Shown here one piece after another: positions 41,961 to 55,490 of a stretch of DNA of 64,000 nt. The DNA is taken from positions 76,717,512 through 76,781,511 of the forward strand of contig CM042151.1 of NCBI GenBank assembly GCA_023376005.1, in the 5' to 3' direction. Each line of letters begins with the position of its first letter. The first letter of the stretch is position 1. The notes beneath the pieces were generated by a model, which saw only the letters and a program-made list of their open reading frames with translations, searched no databases and was not told the DNA's origin. The DNA comes from Doryteuthis pealeii. Taxonomy: Eukaryota > Mollusca > Cephalopoda > Myopsida > Loliginidae. The translations under genes were made by a program, and so were the position numbers.

Positions 41961-43003
41961 TACTCCAAACCCTGAATAAATATAATGGAATTGGCTGGGT
42001 AAAGATATTGTGCCAAACTGAACCTTAATTTATGTTGCCCTTATAACACTTTATATTCAATTTACATTCTTTTCATTAGATGTATATAAGCTTAACTGGA
42101 CCTTGAATTTTGTTAATTTAAACAAATATGTTAAAGTGTTCATAAGAAATAAAAAATTTTTTGAATTATCAATAAATGAGAGATTAATTAATAATATAAT
42201 TGTAATAACTTATATTTTTGCTTAAAAAGATCAATTTTATTGAAATAAATGAAATTGTTAATTCACGTGTTTGATGGATTTCATTAAAGAACATTCAATT
42301 TATTGTTTCTCGTAGTTTAACTTTTAACGTCCTGAAACGCCATGAAACGACGAGAAAAAAATATTTTTCCATTCCCAGAACGCCATAAAGCGTTCTCGGT
42401 TCATATACACTGTTAAATTCAATTAAAACTCACATTTTCAACATTTTTAATCCAGGAAAAGAAGTATGTTTGTTACAGAAAGGTTAATTTCTCGTCTGGA
42501 ATATTTTTCTGTCTTTTTAAAATAATTATTCCCAAAGAACAGAGGTGTTTATCTACTCGAATTACAAAAAAAAAACGAAAATAGAAAATTAAAAAAAAAA
42601 ACCGTCCGTTTTCAGATACATTCATAAAAAATCGATTTAAAATTATTTTTTAAAATCCTTTTATGCAACTGTTCATTTTATAATGTATCTATTTTGGTTT
42701 TAAAATATTTATCTGTCTTTTTTAAACTATTTTTTTTTTTACAAAAAAACGAAGAAAATTTATGGTCTTGAATTTAAAAAAAATGGTGATTACGAATGAA
42801 GGTGGGTCCGCTCGTTTTCATATATATATTTGTAAAAACCCATTAAAAAGTATTTTTCAATAGTTTTTAAGCAAGGGAAATAACCGTGGTCACTTCATAA
42901 ATAATTTATTTCCGGTTAACTATTGATTTCTTTCTTTTTAAACGAAGATTTTGTCTAGACAACACCGATATTTTCCCTCGCATTTTTGAAACCAATTTTG
43001 GAG

Positions 43004-44814
43004 ATGGCCGCTGAAAATACTTATACTTTCGAAGGTTTTTCCGAAGATAATCTTTTATGGGAAGAGACAGACTTCGGAATTGATGCTCAAAGCGATATTT
43101 CTTTTTCGAGTGTTAATACTTCTGACTTATCAGATTTTTCTGAATTAGAAGATGACGACGAAATTTTTACGGAACCCGACGAATGGAGCGAAAATGTTGT
43201 TGAACCAACGAGACCATCAGAATTCACAAGTTTCGTTGGTCCTACACACCCATTAGGACTTGATGCTACACCCTTTGAATATTTTTGTCAGCTATTTCCA
43301 CTAAATTTGTTTGAAGAAATTGCTTTTCAAACAAATTTATACGCGAGACAAAAAAAATGCTGTTAATTTTATTCCCACGTGCGCAGCTGAAATACGCGCG
43401 TATATCGGAATACTTTTCCGAATGGGAGTCATTCATTTGCCGAATTACAGGTAAATTTTATTCATTATTATTATGTGTGAATTTCTGAAATTTAGATTTT
43501 TTTCTTTCTCGATTTTTTTTTCTTCTGATTTTTCTTTCGGTTTAAAAAAATTAAAATGAACTTTAATACTTTTTCAGGTGTTATTGGAGTAAAGATGATG
43601 ATTTAAGAATTAGTTCAATTGCTAAGATAATGCCCCGTAATCGATACGATGAATTAACGAGGTATTTTCATCTGAATGATTCTTCGACGAACCCTCCAAG
43701 TACCAGCCCTCAGCATGATAAACTACATAAAATTCGCCCAGTCATTCAAAATGCTAAAAGACAATTTAGGTACCATTACGAGCCCCACAAAACCCTCAGT
43801 ATCGACGAGGGAATGATTAAATTCACGGGCAGGAATTCTTTTCTGCAGTATATGCCGAATAAACCGACAAAGTGGGGCTTCAAAGCATGGGGAATTGCTG
43901 ATTCAGACTCCTATTATTTGTTAGATTTTGATATATATACCGGCAAGGACTCATATCCCGATAGGACAGTGCCACTTGGTACATATGTTGTTACAGAACT
44001 GGCCCGTAATTATTATGGGAAAAATCATCATATATACTTCGACAATTTTTTTACGTCGGTACCGTTGATGGAAGATTTATTTAAGGAAAAGACATATGCC
44101 TGTGGTACCATCCGAAGGAACCGTCAGGGATTACCTTATGCGTTTAAACATTCTAAATTGACAAATACCGGTGAAATGAAAAAATTTCAAAAGGGTAAAT
44201 TGACAGCCATCACTTGGTGTGAAAACCGACGCCAAGTGAATCTTTTGACAACTGCTAATACCATAAAAAATAGGACCGTTACAAGGAAAAGGAAAGGTGG
44301 CGGTGCCGATTTGACATATGAAAAGCCCATAGCGGTTATAGAATACACCAACAACTTTAACGGTCTGGACAAAAATGACCAGCTAAGGCATTATTACAAA
44401 ATTGCCACTAAGGCTAGAAAATGGTGGAAGTACCTGTTCTGGTTCATTTTGGATGTGTCTGCAATTAATGCATACATCCTGTACACTGAAGCCCCTGGAG
44501 GACCACGACAAAGGCGAATTTCTCGCATGGATTTCCAGCGAGCAGTTGCAAAAGGGCTAATAAATGGACACACTTCCCGGAAAAGGAAAGCTGCCACTGG
44601 AGTACCATCCCCGATTCTAAAGAAACCCGTACAACACCAGCCAACCAGGATAGAAACGACGAGAGGAAAACGTGTCTGCGTTGTTTGCGCCAAGGGAACA
44701 AAAAGGACTGCGAATGGAAACAAAATTCAAAGCTCGTGGGAATGCAAGCGATGTGGCGTTACATTGTGTAAAGATAATGGATGCTTCGGACAATTCCATA
44801 ATTTTCAACAGTAA
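43004..44814 (+). CDS. piggyBac transposase with one intron and one frameshift
   Basis: ATGGCCGCTG at 43,004 is the likely start. Exon 1 ends TTACAG|GTAAAT at 43,450. The intron (43,451-43,577) ends TTTTTCAG, and exon 2 runs to 44,814, giving about 560 residues, normal for the family. An acidic N-terminus (LSDFSELEDDDEIF) precedes the catalytic core: SIDEGMIKFTG, YFDNFFTS and GLDKNDQLRHYY hold the DDD residues. The C-terminus has the cysteine-rich finger CVVCAKG...CKRCGVTLC...C. One extra A in an A8 run (about 43,352-43,359) shifts exon 1 out of frame shortly before the intron; with seven A the frames join. It could be a decayed gene or a consensus error. The enzyme excises and inserts its element at TTAA. 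Confidence 0.85.
43451..43577 (+). other. Intron in the piggyBac transposase
   Basis: GT...AG, 127 bases, with a long pyrimidine tract. Removing it joins LPNYR to CYWSKDDDL, the expected piggyBac order. The same exon end and donor recur at 45,080-45,230. Confidence 0.8.
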
Positions 44815-45045
44815 GTTGAAGTAAATAGGTAAGAATTGTTTTATCAAGTTTTCCTTGAACACTTGAGAACTCACCTGTCAAAGATTGGGAATTTACTTTA
44901 AAATAAAAAAATTAGGTTTTATGTAACAGAAATTTGTTTTTCCTTTTTTTTTAAACACAAACTTGGAATTGTTCTTTATATTAAACGTAAAAAAAACATT
45001 AAAAAGTTAATTTTCCATTTTTTTTTATTGACGTTTTAAAATATT

Positions 45046-45330
45046 GCGCACGTGGTAATAAAATTAACAGCGTTTTATTACCACGTGCGCAGCTGAAATA
45101 CGCGCGTACGTCGGAATACTTTTCCGAATGGGAGTCCTTCATTTGCCGAATTACAGGTAAATTTTATTCATTATTATTATCTGTGAATTTCTGAAATTTA
45201 GATTTTTTTTTTCTGATTTTTCTTTCGGTTTAAAAAATTTAAATCAACTTGGTGTGAAAACTGACGCCAAGTGAATATTTTGACAAATGGTAATACCATA
45301 AAAAATTGAACCATTACTCTAGAACTCACC
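45046..45330 (+). mobile_element. Internally deleted, partly inverted piggyBac remnant
   Basis: 45,064-45,235 repeats 43,362-43,550 (end of exon 1 and intron) and then jumps to sequence matching 44,213-44,285 (cttggtgtgaaaac). Before it, GCGCACGTGGTAATAAAA (45,046-45,063) is the exact inverse of 45,073-45,090. Confidence 0.82.
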
Positions 45331-45878
45331 TGAGTAGAATGTAATAGCTTTTTTTCTATTCTAATAATATGTAGATGTAGAAAATATGAACTGTAATATT
45401 GCTGAACCTCATTTAGTGCAGAATCATTGGATATATAGTGCAAATTTTCTCTTTTTTTAATATGAAAAAATACCTCAGACACCTGTCTTTTTACCTGTTG
45501 ATTTTTCACAGAGGAGATGCACTGATGTCAGTGATGTTTGTACGGTCATTTCTGTAACTAATTCCATGTAAAGTATTTCTATTAAAGTGTTTTAAAATGT
45601 TTTTTTCAGCATCTTTATTGGTATACCTGTTTTTTTTACCTATCATTATGTAATTGTTCCATAACTACGCGTGTGCAAAATCATTTTCAGTGCAAACAAC
45701 TTTATAACAACGAGGAAGAAATTGTTTTCTGCAAGTCTGCCTATTTTTACAACAATCTGTTCACAAATAACAATACTATGAGCTTTTGAATGTACAGACC
45801 CATTTTTAGCTGTTTTTTACCAAATCCTTATGGGAACAGATGGGTTTGGACCTAGAATTGCTTCTGGGAAGTTAAGAG
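45331..45878. other. piggyBac 3' non-coding end
   Basis: No ORF. It ends with the right terminal repeat gggaagttaagag. Confidence 0.6.
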
Positions 45879-45882
45879 TTAA

Positions 45883-47019
45883 TATGGCTGTTTAGAAAAT
45901 GTCTTTAAGAAACATTAAAATGTGAAAGAGAGTGAAATGGGGCTAAATTTGGGGCTAAATTTACAATCAAAATAAGGTGACAAACAGTACTTTAACTTAG
46001 CTATTGTTTTTATGACAATTGATCTTCAATGTAAATTCATTTTATTTGATAAATATATACACAAAACCCTGAATATAATGGAAGCGGCTGGGCATCAAGA
46101 TATGGTGTGAAACAGGACCTTAACTTAGTGATTGTCTTTATGACACTTAATGTTCAATTTACATTTTTTTTTTTAGATGTATATACTGCTGAACTGGACC
46201 CTGAATTTGCTAATCTTTAAACAAATATGTCTAAAGTGCAACTAAATTCTTAATGAAGAAATGTTTAAAGGAAAATTATTCCTTTCCTAATAAGAAATGA
46301 AAAAAAAAAAAAAAGAAAGTATTAATAAATACTATATCTATTATGAAAATAAGAAAAGCATTGTTTTTAAATTTCGAATAAAATCAAAATTGTGTATGGC
46401 TATTTTGAAGCGAGGTAATAAAAATTTAAAAATATTTTTTATTTCTAAAACTATTACCAAAAAAATCAAGGAATTGTGCAATTGTAATGAAATTTTCAGA
46501 ATTTTATTCACCAATAAATGTTGTTTTTTTTTATCAGTTATGATTTTCTTTTTCTAACTTTAGTCATTTGAAAAAAAAAAATTCCAGTCCCTGATTTTTA
46601 CATTTCTAGAAAGATCAAATATAGAAGACCACATTAGAAATTGAAAAATAAAACACACAAAATGAACTATTTGAAAATAAAGATAGGCTAATTGTATCAG
46701 AGAAAATATTCTTTTTTGCATCAATTCAAAGAAAAATCTTGTTTTTAAAACTATGAAGAAAAAAAAACACACACGCTACAATGATTATCATTTGATTTTT
46801 AAGAATATAACTTTTAAATTTTCAAATAACTTATTTTGGGTATGGAAGTTTTTTTTTTTTTTTCTGTGTTCTTCAGGATTTGATTTTTCTAGAAATGTAA
46901 AAATTGAGAAACTGGAAATTTTTGTTCTACAAATGAGTAAAAAAAAGGGGGTAAAAAAAGAGTGCATAGTCCACACTACATTCTCATATCATCATCATTG
47001 GCATTTCAGTCTAGGAAGA
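45883..47019. repeat. Continuation of duplicated segment, copy 1
   Basis: It matches 63,175-64,000, starting tatggctgtttagaaaatg, as far as the window allows. AT-rich, with no gene. 46,450-46,510 reads like one arm of the fold-back family seen at 47.7 kb. Confidence 0.85.
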
Positions 47020-47400
47020 TTATGATAAAGTTTTTGTACCCCTGATATTACAGCGCCTCCTGTGACTGTGAAGTCTGATGTTTGAAAAACATTCTAGACC
47101 AGATTTTGCATTTGAAGGCTGGGGGCAACCAATCTGTCTTTTACCAGACATAAGCTCTCCATAGAGGATGTCTTTCAGGATTCGTCCATCATCCATCCGA
47201 CGTACATGACCCAACCATTGGAGATGACATTGTCTCAGTAGAGAGAATAAGCTGGGGAGTTGAGCTCTATCAAGGACTGCTGTGTTAGTGATCCTGTCCC
47301 TCCAGGCAATGCCCAGTATAAGTCTAAGGCAGCAAAGGTAAAAGTTATTTAGCTGCCGCTCTTGGTGGGAGTATAAGGTCCATGTTTCACTTCCATACAT
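47020..47400 (-). pseudogene. LINE reverse transcriptase C-terminal fragment
   Basis: It reads MYGSETWTLYSHQERQLNNF, LGIAWRDRITNTAVLDRA, HLQWLGHVRRMDD and LYGELMSGKRQ, the thumb and connection region typical of RTE/Jockey-CR1-like LINEs. RT catalytic motifs are absent and the end is degenerate. Confidence 0.85.
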
Positions 47401-47464
47401 GAGGGTGCTGATAACACTGCCCTATACACTTGTACCTTTGAAGCAATTTGTGCTCATTCAGGAT

Positions 47465-48834
47465 ATTCCGATTTTTTCTCATTTCGACGAAATAAAACAA
47501 ATACATCTCTATACAGTTGCTATTCATTAAAATTAGAATTTTTTTTAATTTATGAAAAATAAAAGTGATTACTATATAAGCTAAATGAAATAGAATAAAA
47601 GAATAAACATTTTACAAACTTACATAATTAAAAAGCAGGGAATGTTGTCATTTATGAATGATGTTAAACTAGTACTGGCAAAATGAGCCTAAAATGCGTT
47701 TTTGATAAAATGACTTTAGCCCCGCCCCCTACAGAAAAATTTTACAAAAAATCAGGGAATTATCGGATTTTAATGAAATTTTCAGTGTTTATTTATCAAT
47801 GAACGATCTTTATAATATGTTATTTATTTTATTTCAAAACTTTTCATTTTTTCAGGTCACTTAATTTTGACCCCCCTTATGTTGGGGGCGTAAATGTTTT
47901 GCGAGTTGGTCATTTTCGATACTAATTACATTATAAATAAAGAGATAAAAGACCGAACTTATGAATAGAACAAAAAAAAATTTACGGTTGTTGTTTTATG
48001 AGAAAATAGTACCGAAAATCGAAAAGTAAAATGTAAAAAAATAATAAATAATTAATTTTTTTGAGATTTCTTTTTACCTCATTTCAATAATTATTTAATT
48101 GGCTATTATTTTATAAGAGAAAAAATTATACATCGATGTTTTTTCTGCTTAAAAAGGGGAGGGGTACATTTTCAATCGAGTTTTTCTTCAAAACTTATTA
48201 CTTTTGGCACCTAAATAAGGTTTGCATTAAGTAGATATTTATTTTTAGAATCTAGATATATAACATTTTAAACTTAACATCAGGATTTTTATGTTTTTAA
48301 ATGAATTTTATATATTAATTTTTCATAGCAAAAATACTAAATTAAAGTTTGAAAATAAAATAATTGATGCTTTAAAAATTCATTAATTGTTAATAAATAC
48401 TGAAATTTCATTAAAATCGGATAAATATCTGATTTTTGGTAATTTTTTTTTTGCAATCGCGAATGTTAGTAAAATTGTAATAAGCACTTAAAACCATCGA
48501 AAAAGAGGTTAAATGGCGGATCGCGTTGAAATTGACAAAAACAAATGATTTTAAATCTTTTAAAAAAACTGCATATGTAATGATATTTTTCTTTTTTTAA
48601 TGATGGTTACTACTTATCGATTTTGACAAGGTTTGACCTTAAATAAATAGATTTAATTATTTTAATTCGCTTTTAAAATTCCTAGCAGACGACAAAAATG
48701 CTAATGCCTATGTAAACTATCTGATAGTGAGTTTCCAGTTCTGGAGGTCTGAGGAATTTGGAGCACCGTTCATGACTATTGTTCTAAGTCACTTGACAGG
48801 ACAGGTAGTACCTGTTATGGTTCCATCTATGGGT
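47465..48834. repeat. Fold-back repeat block preceding copy 2
   Basis: Duplicated at 56,492-57,890. The arm near 47,742-47,815 (cggattttaatgaaatttt) is inverted near 48,380-48,450. The Zn-finger segment follows directly. Confidence 0.85.
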
Positions 48835-50980
48835 TAAATAGAATAATTGTGTATATAAAAACATTTGTGTATCCATTAAGAATTAATTAATTTTCAAAAC
48901 TTTGTTGGCCTCAAATGATCCAGCAAGATTGATATGACATAAAACAAACAAAACTAAATGTTTTTCAAATAAAAATGAAAGAAAGATTTTAATTATATAT
49001 TTTTCTATTATGCATATTTTATGACATTGATATTAAATCTTTTTTCATATACTGCAAAAAAAAGTACACCATCATTTTTTCTTCTTCAGTTTTAAGAAAA
49101 TAGTAAATCAGAAAAAAGAAAATATTTACTCATCTTCATTGGAGAGAATAATCATGTATGGATCTTCCTTAAATAGTTGCTGATAGAAGGATAGTTGTCT
49201 CTACTTGTGTGTAAAACTTTCTATATTAAAGTAAGAAAATCCTTTTGATAAATAGTCATACACAGACCTTTCATTGGTAATGAAATAATTCAAAGAACAC
49301 ATTGTAATAAACTATTAAACTTTATTACTAACAAAATCATTTTTTAATAGTAAAACAGATGTCTTTGAATTTTAAAATCCAAGTTACAAGAAAATCCTGT
49401 TGAGAAATTATAAGTCAATTAAATTTGTCAGCATGACCACAAGGTTGATATGTCGTAAAACAACAAAAACTGTTTTCCAAATAATGATAAAAGAAAGATT
49501 TTAATTTTATCAAGATATTTACCACTTATGCATATTTTATGACATTGATATTAATGAACTACAATAAAAAAAAGTTTGTTTTTTTCTCCCAGCTTTCAAT
49601 AAAATAGTAAATCAGAAAGTATGAATCTTCCTGAAATAGTTGCTGATAGAAGGATAGTTGTCTCTACTTGTGTGTAAAAACATTCTATATTAAAGTAAGA
49701 AAATCCTATTGATAATAGTCATACACTTCCTTGATTGAACAGAAATAATCAAGAACACTTCATAATAAACTTTACTCTTTATTACTACATGAAACAAAAA
49801 TAATCATTTTTATAGTAAAACAGATGTCTTTGAATTTTCTATTGAGAAATAATCATAACATAGACCTTCATCGGAAATGAAATGAAATAATCAAAGAAAC
49901 TTTATAATAAAAATAGTAAAACTATTTCAATTTTCTATATCCAAGTTACTAAGAAAATCCTGTTGAGAAATAATTAGTCATCACATAGACCTTCCTGGAA
50001 ATGAAATAGTCAAAGAACACTTTATAATCAACCATTATACTTTATTACCCACTGAACAATATAATCTTGTTGTTGTATAGAATTTGCAAGAGGGCACACA
50101 AGGTCTAATAATTTATATGGTACCAGCAATTTTTACCTCAACATAGTTCCACCAACTCCTGTCTCTTTTTTTAGAGATAAAGGGACCCTTCTTGTGCTAA
50201 CACTTGATTTCTTTATGCATAATATATACACCCATTTTAGGGTGGAGGATATTTGATCCTCAGATACTATTTTCTTCCTTTGCCCCACTTCTCAATCCTG
50301 AGTATGTGAAACAGCAGAGAATAATTTTCTTTTCCTAAAGAGACCACTTAGCTATGTCAGTTTCTCTCTTTAGGGCCATTACATGTCTTGTCAGATTCTA
50401 GGACAGTATTAGGCTGGTCTAGTGGGGTATCCAGCTTAGTATTTTTACTTCTGTTAGCAGCACTAGGAGAAGGTTCCTCATTATATTCCAGTGCTTAGCT
50501 ATGATGAAAGGAATATTTGGTCAGGGTTTACTTCAAGGGGAAGTATCTCATACCAGATACTGTCAAACCCTTTTCAGGTGACCAAAGACACTCGGGATAG
50601 TGTCTAGTAGGCTTTCCAATTCTCTTAGTGTGTTTGCATGTGTGATTTCAAAACTACAACTCTGTGAAAATACTGACCCACACACTTTACATGAAATGGA
50701 TTCTCTCCAGTGTACATTCGAAAATGCAAATCCACATATTTCACAAGAAAATGGATTCTCACTTTTTTTTTATATTTTCTTATAACCATTTCTAGAAGTC
50801 AAGGGGCCCTGTCTGGGCCTAATACTTGATTTCTTTTAAAATTGTATTTGTATCCTAATGATCTTTTTTAGGATAGAGCATGTTCCTTTGATAGCTGCTA
50901 TTTGTACTTCATAGCAACTTGGCATTGGTATTGTTTTCAGGTAATTTTTAAAATTTTGTTTAAACCACGCGATTGCCCTA

Positions 50981-52007
<1,027 letters not shown>

Positions 52008-52998
52008 ATTGTTTTCAGTTCTGACCTCTGTGAAAATGCTGATCTGCTCAGTGGTAAAAAAGGTGGGTTTTCAAAAGCCTATTTTCCCACTTGTTCTTTG
52101 AAATGTGAATTAAGGAAAATATTCATATACTGAATTCCAAACTCTGTTAATTTTCAGATCTACACATAAGAAAATATTCTTTTTTCTTTAGCATGTGTTT
52201 AAATGTGTCTTTTTATATTTCCGACCATGTGAAAATGTTGTCAACAAATTGAGGATATTTTTTTCTGATCTCTACAATGGAAAAAAGTTGGTTTCACCAA
52301 GGTCTTTTTTGCACTTGTTCTTTGAAATATTGATAAAGTGAAAACACCCATGTATAAATTTCAAGAAAAAGAATTGTCCTGTGAGTTCTCATATTGTAGA
52401 TCCACACACATCAAAAGAATATATTTGTTCTTTGTTAGGGTGTTTAAATGTGTCTTTTTACATTTCAAAACCATTCTGCCAATGGAGTTGATATCTGCGA
52501 ATGAATAAGAATTAAAGTGTTATTTAAAATAAAAAAAAGAATTAATGATATTTTTTAAAAAACAAAAAAGCAGGAAATTCAATAATTTTTTGGAATTATA
52601 ATGTTACAATCAGTTCATATTTTGATTATCTTAATAACAAAGAACATAGCATAAAGAAAAAATGTTATTCAACAAATAATTAAGTAAATTTAATGGAATT
52701 TAATATAATACAGAATTTTTCTAATTTTGACAAAAATTTATCAGAATTAAAAGGACAATCCATTTATAAAATATGAGAAATCTTTCTCCTCTAACATTTA
52801 TCAAACAAAACAATGTACATGTGGCAAATATTTTATCATCTGAAACTTAACAAAACATCTGAAAATTTTAATTTTTTCATGTAGAACAAAATGGAATGTA
52901 GGAATAAATGATTAATTATATTTTGATTTTAAATGGCTTTAAAGTAAATCACATTGAAATTAATAATAATAATATATACTTCAATATATAATAATATG

Positions 52999-53605
52999 TA
53001 AATGTAGACTTTTGTGGTAATAGAGATGAGACTGTAAACATATACTCTGTGAATGTAGCAACTAGCACACAAGAATACAAACTAGACAAAACTGGGTTAG
53101 GAAGGTGATCACTGGGAATTATGCAAAAAATTAAATTTGACCACAACACGAAATGGTATATGCATAAATCAGAATCAGTTTCTTGAGAATGAAAGCATAA
53201 ATTTTCTGACTTTGAAAATAAAACGGATCACCTATCCCAGCAAGAAGACCAGACCTAGTGTTGATAAACAAAAAGAAAGAATTTGTCAACTGGTGGATTT
53301 TGCAGTCAGCAGATCACAGAAAATGAAAATGGACAATATCTGGACCTTGCCAGAGAACTGAAAAGTTATGAAATGAAAGTGAAAGTGATACCATTGTAGT
53401 TGGTGCACTTGGAACAGTCCCAAAGGATTAGAAAGGGTTTGGAAAGTTTGGATATCAAAGGAAGGATTGAAACCATTCAGAACATGCACTGCTGCAATCT
53501 GCCAGAATACTCAGAAGAGTCCTGGAGACCTGAGGAGACTTGCTGTCACTCAGACTCCAGTGAAATACATCAGCTACACTGGTGTGAAAACCTCAAAAGG
53601 AGTGA
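52999..53605 (+). pseudogene. LINE C-terminus with CCHC/PD...D motif, copy 2
   Basis: Counterpart of 41,253-41,889, with many one-base losses. ERICQLVDFA is still readable near 53,277. AAT repeats follow. Confidence 0.75.
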
Positions 53606-54041
53606 ATAATAATAATAAATTATATACATAATAATAATAATAATGATAATAATAATAGTATATACTCCAAACCCTGAATAAAATATATGGAATTGGCTGG
53701 GTATAAAGATATTGTGCCAAACTGAACCTTAACTTTATGATTGCTTTAAACACTTTATATTCAATTTACATTCTTTTCATTAGATGTATATACAGCTGAA
53801 CTGGACTTGAATTTTGTTAATGTTTAAACAAATATGTCTAAAGTGAAACTAAAAAAACTATCATAAGAATAAAAAATTTTTTTGAATGGTCAATAAAATG
53901 AGAGATTAATTAATAATAATAATTGTAATAACTTATATTTGCTTAAAAGATCAATTTTATTGAAATAAATGAAATTGTTAATTCACGTGTTTGATGGATT
54001 TCATTAAGAGACATTCAATTTATTGTTTCTGGGTAGTTTAA

Positions 54042-54379
54042 GGATGAGTGGTCCATGACATGCAACACTTCACTTAAACCATTACTTGGCTAGATGGGCA
54101 GTCAGAGAGGCCCTATCCAATCAATTCGCTGGTTATGTCAAATTCTAGCACGTATATGATTAACCCAACCCCCTTGCGGCAAGTCCCAACCTTTTTTCTC
54201 ATATATGTGCTAGAAGGCGGTGGCTGAGGGTCTTCATGTCCTGGGAATGAGGTTAATCTCTATCTGATGGTGAGGTTCCAGTTCTGGAGGTCTGAAGAAT
54301 GTGGAGCACACTTTCATCACTATTAATCCCAGGTTCACTCTGGCCTAGACTGGTAGTACCTGTTAGGGTTCCATCTATA
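54042..54379. other. Unique junction sequence after copy 2
   Basis: Starts at the TTAA where copies 1 and 3 diverge. From about 54,262 it is a diverged relative of 48,720-48,834 (shared ccagttctggaggtctga). Confidence 0.55.
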
Positions 54380-55490
54380 GGTTAAATATTTTTTTAAATT
54401 GTGTATCCATTAAGAATTAATCTTTCAAAACTTTGTTGGCATTAAATGACCCAGCAAGGTTGATATGTGATAAAACAAACAAAACTAAATGTTTTTCAAA
54501 TAAAGATGGAAGATTTTAATTTTATCAAGTTTTTTAACAATGATATATTTTCTATTATGCATATCTTATGACATTGATATGAAATCTTATTCATAAACTG
54601 CAATAAGAAAAAGTATCTTCTTTTCTCTCAGCTTTCAATAAAATAGTAAATCAGAAAGGATCAAAATATTTACTCATCTTCATTGGAGAGAATAATCATG
54701 TATGGATCTTTCTTAAATAATTCCTGATAGAAGGATAGTTGTCTCTACATGTGTGTAAAAGTGTTTTATATTAAAGTAAGAAAATCCTATTGATAAATAG
54801 TTATACACAGATCTTCATTGGAAATTAAATAATCAAAGAACACTTTATAATCAACCATTACACTTTATTACTAACTGAAACAAAAAGAATTTTTTTTATA
54901 GGTTAAATAGAAAAATGTGTATATAAAAAATTGTGTTTCCATTAAGAATGAATTTATTTCAAATCTTTGTTGGCATTAAATAACCCAATAAGATTGATAT
55001 GCCATAAAACAAACAAGACTATTTTTTTCCAAATAAAGATAAAAAAAGATTTTAATTTTCTCAAGATATTTACCAATTATATATTTTCTATTATGCATAT
55101 CTCATGCCATTGATATGAAATCTTATTCATGAACTGCAATAAAAAAAATATCTACTCATGTTATTTGGAGTGAATTATCACGTGTTGACATTCCTTCATA
55201 AACTGCAATAAGAAAAAAGTATTTTCTTTTCTCCCAGCTTTCAATAAAATAGTAAATCAGAAAGGATCAAAATATTTACTCATCTTCATTGGAGAGAATA
55301 ATCATGTATGGATCTTCCTTAAATAATTGCTGATAGAAGGATAGTTGTCTCTACTTGTGTGTAAAAATTTTTTATATTAAAGTAAGAAAATCCTATTGAT
55401 AGTCATACACAGACCTAAATGAAATACTCAAAGAACACTTTATAATCAACCATTACACTTTATTACTAACTGAAATAAAAGTAACATTTT
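54380..55490. repeat. Two diverged ~0.52-0.59-kb tandem units
   Basis: Units start ggttaaata at 54,380 and 54,901 and contain tttgttggcattaaat, tagaaggatagttgtctcta and aacactttataatcaaccat. The same unit lies before each zinc-finger copy (48,834; 57,885; and partly 37,553 and 58,426). Confidence 0.8.

Larger units (their letters stand above)
37553..42316. repeat. Segmental duplication, copy 1
   Basis: Matches 49,378-54,037 and 58,426-63,174. It contains the intact zinc-finger ORF and a LINE fragment. Similarity to copy 3 resumes after the piggyBac element at 45,883. The left border is at atccaagttacaaagaaaat. Confidence 0.95.
42321..45878 (+). mobile_element. piggyBac transposon, TSD TTAA
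   Basis: TTAA at 42,317-42,320 and 45,879-45,882 flank the element. The left tip CTTTTAACGTCC and the inverted right tip CTCTTAACTTCC match at 10 of 12 positions. The paralogous segment at 63,166-63,180 (gtagtttaatatggct) is the empty site with a single TTAA. The element holds the transposase gene and a rearranged partial copy of it. Confidence 0.93.

Noticed and set aside
44187..44874. Several 60-110-codon minus-strand frames
   Set aside because: They are antisense to the piggyBac transposase exon 2.
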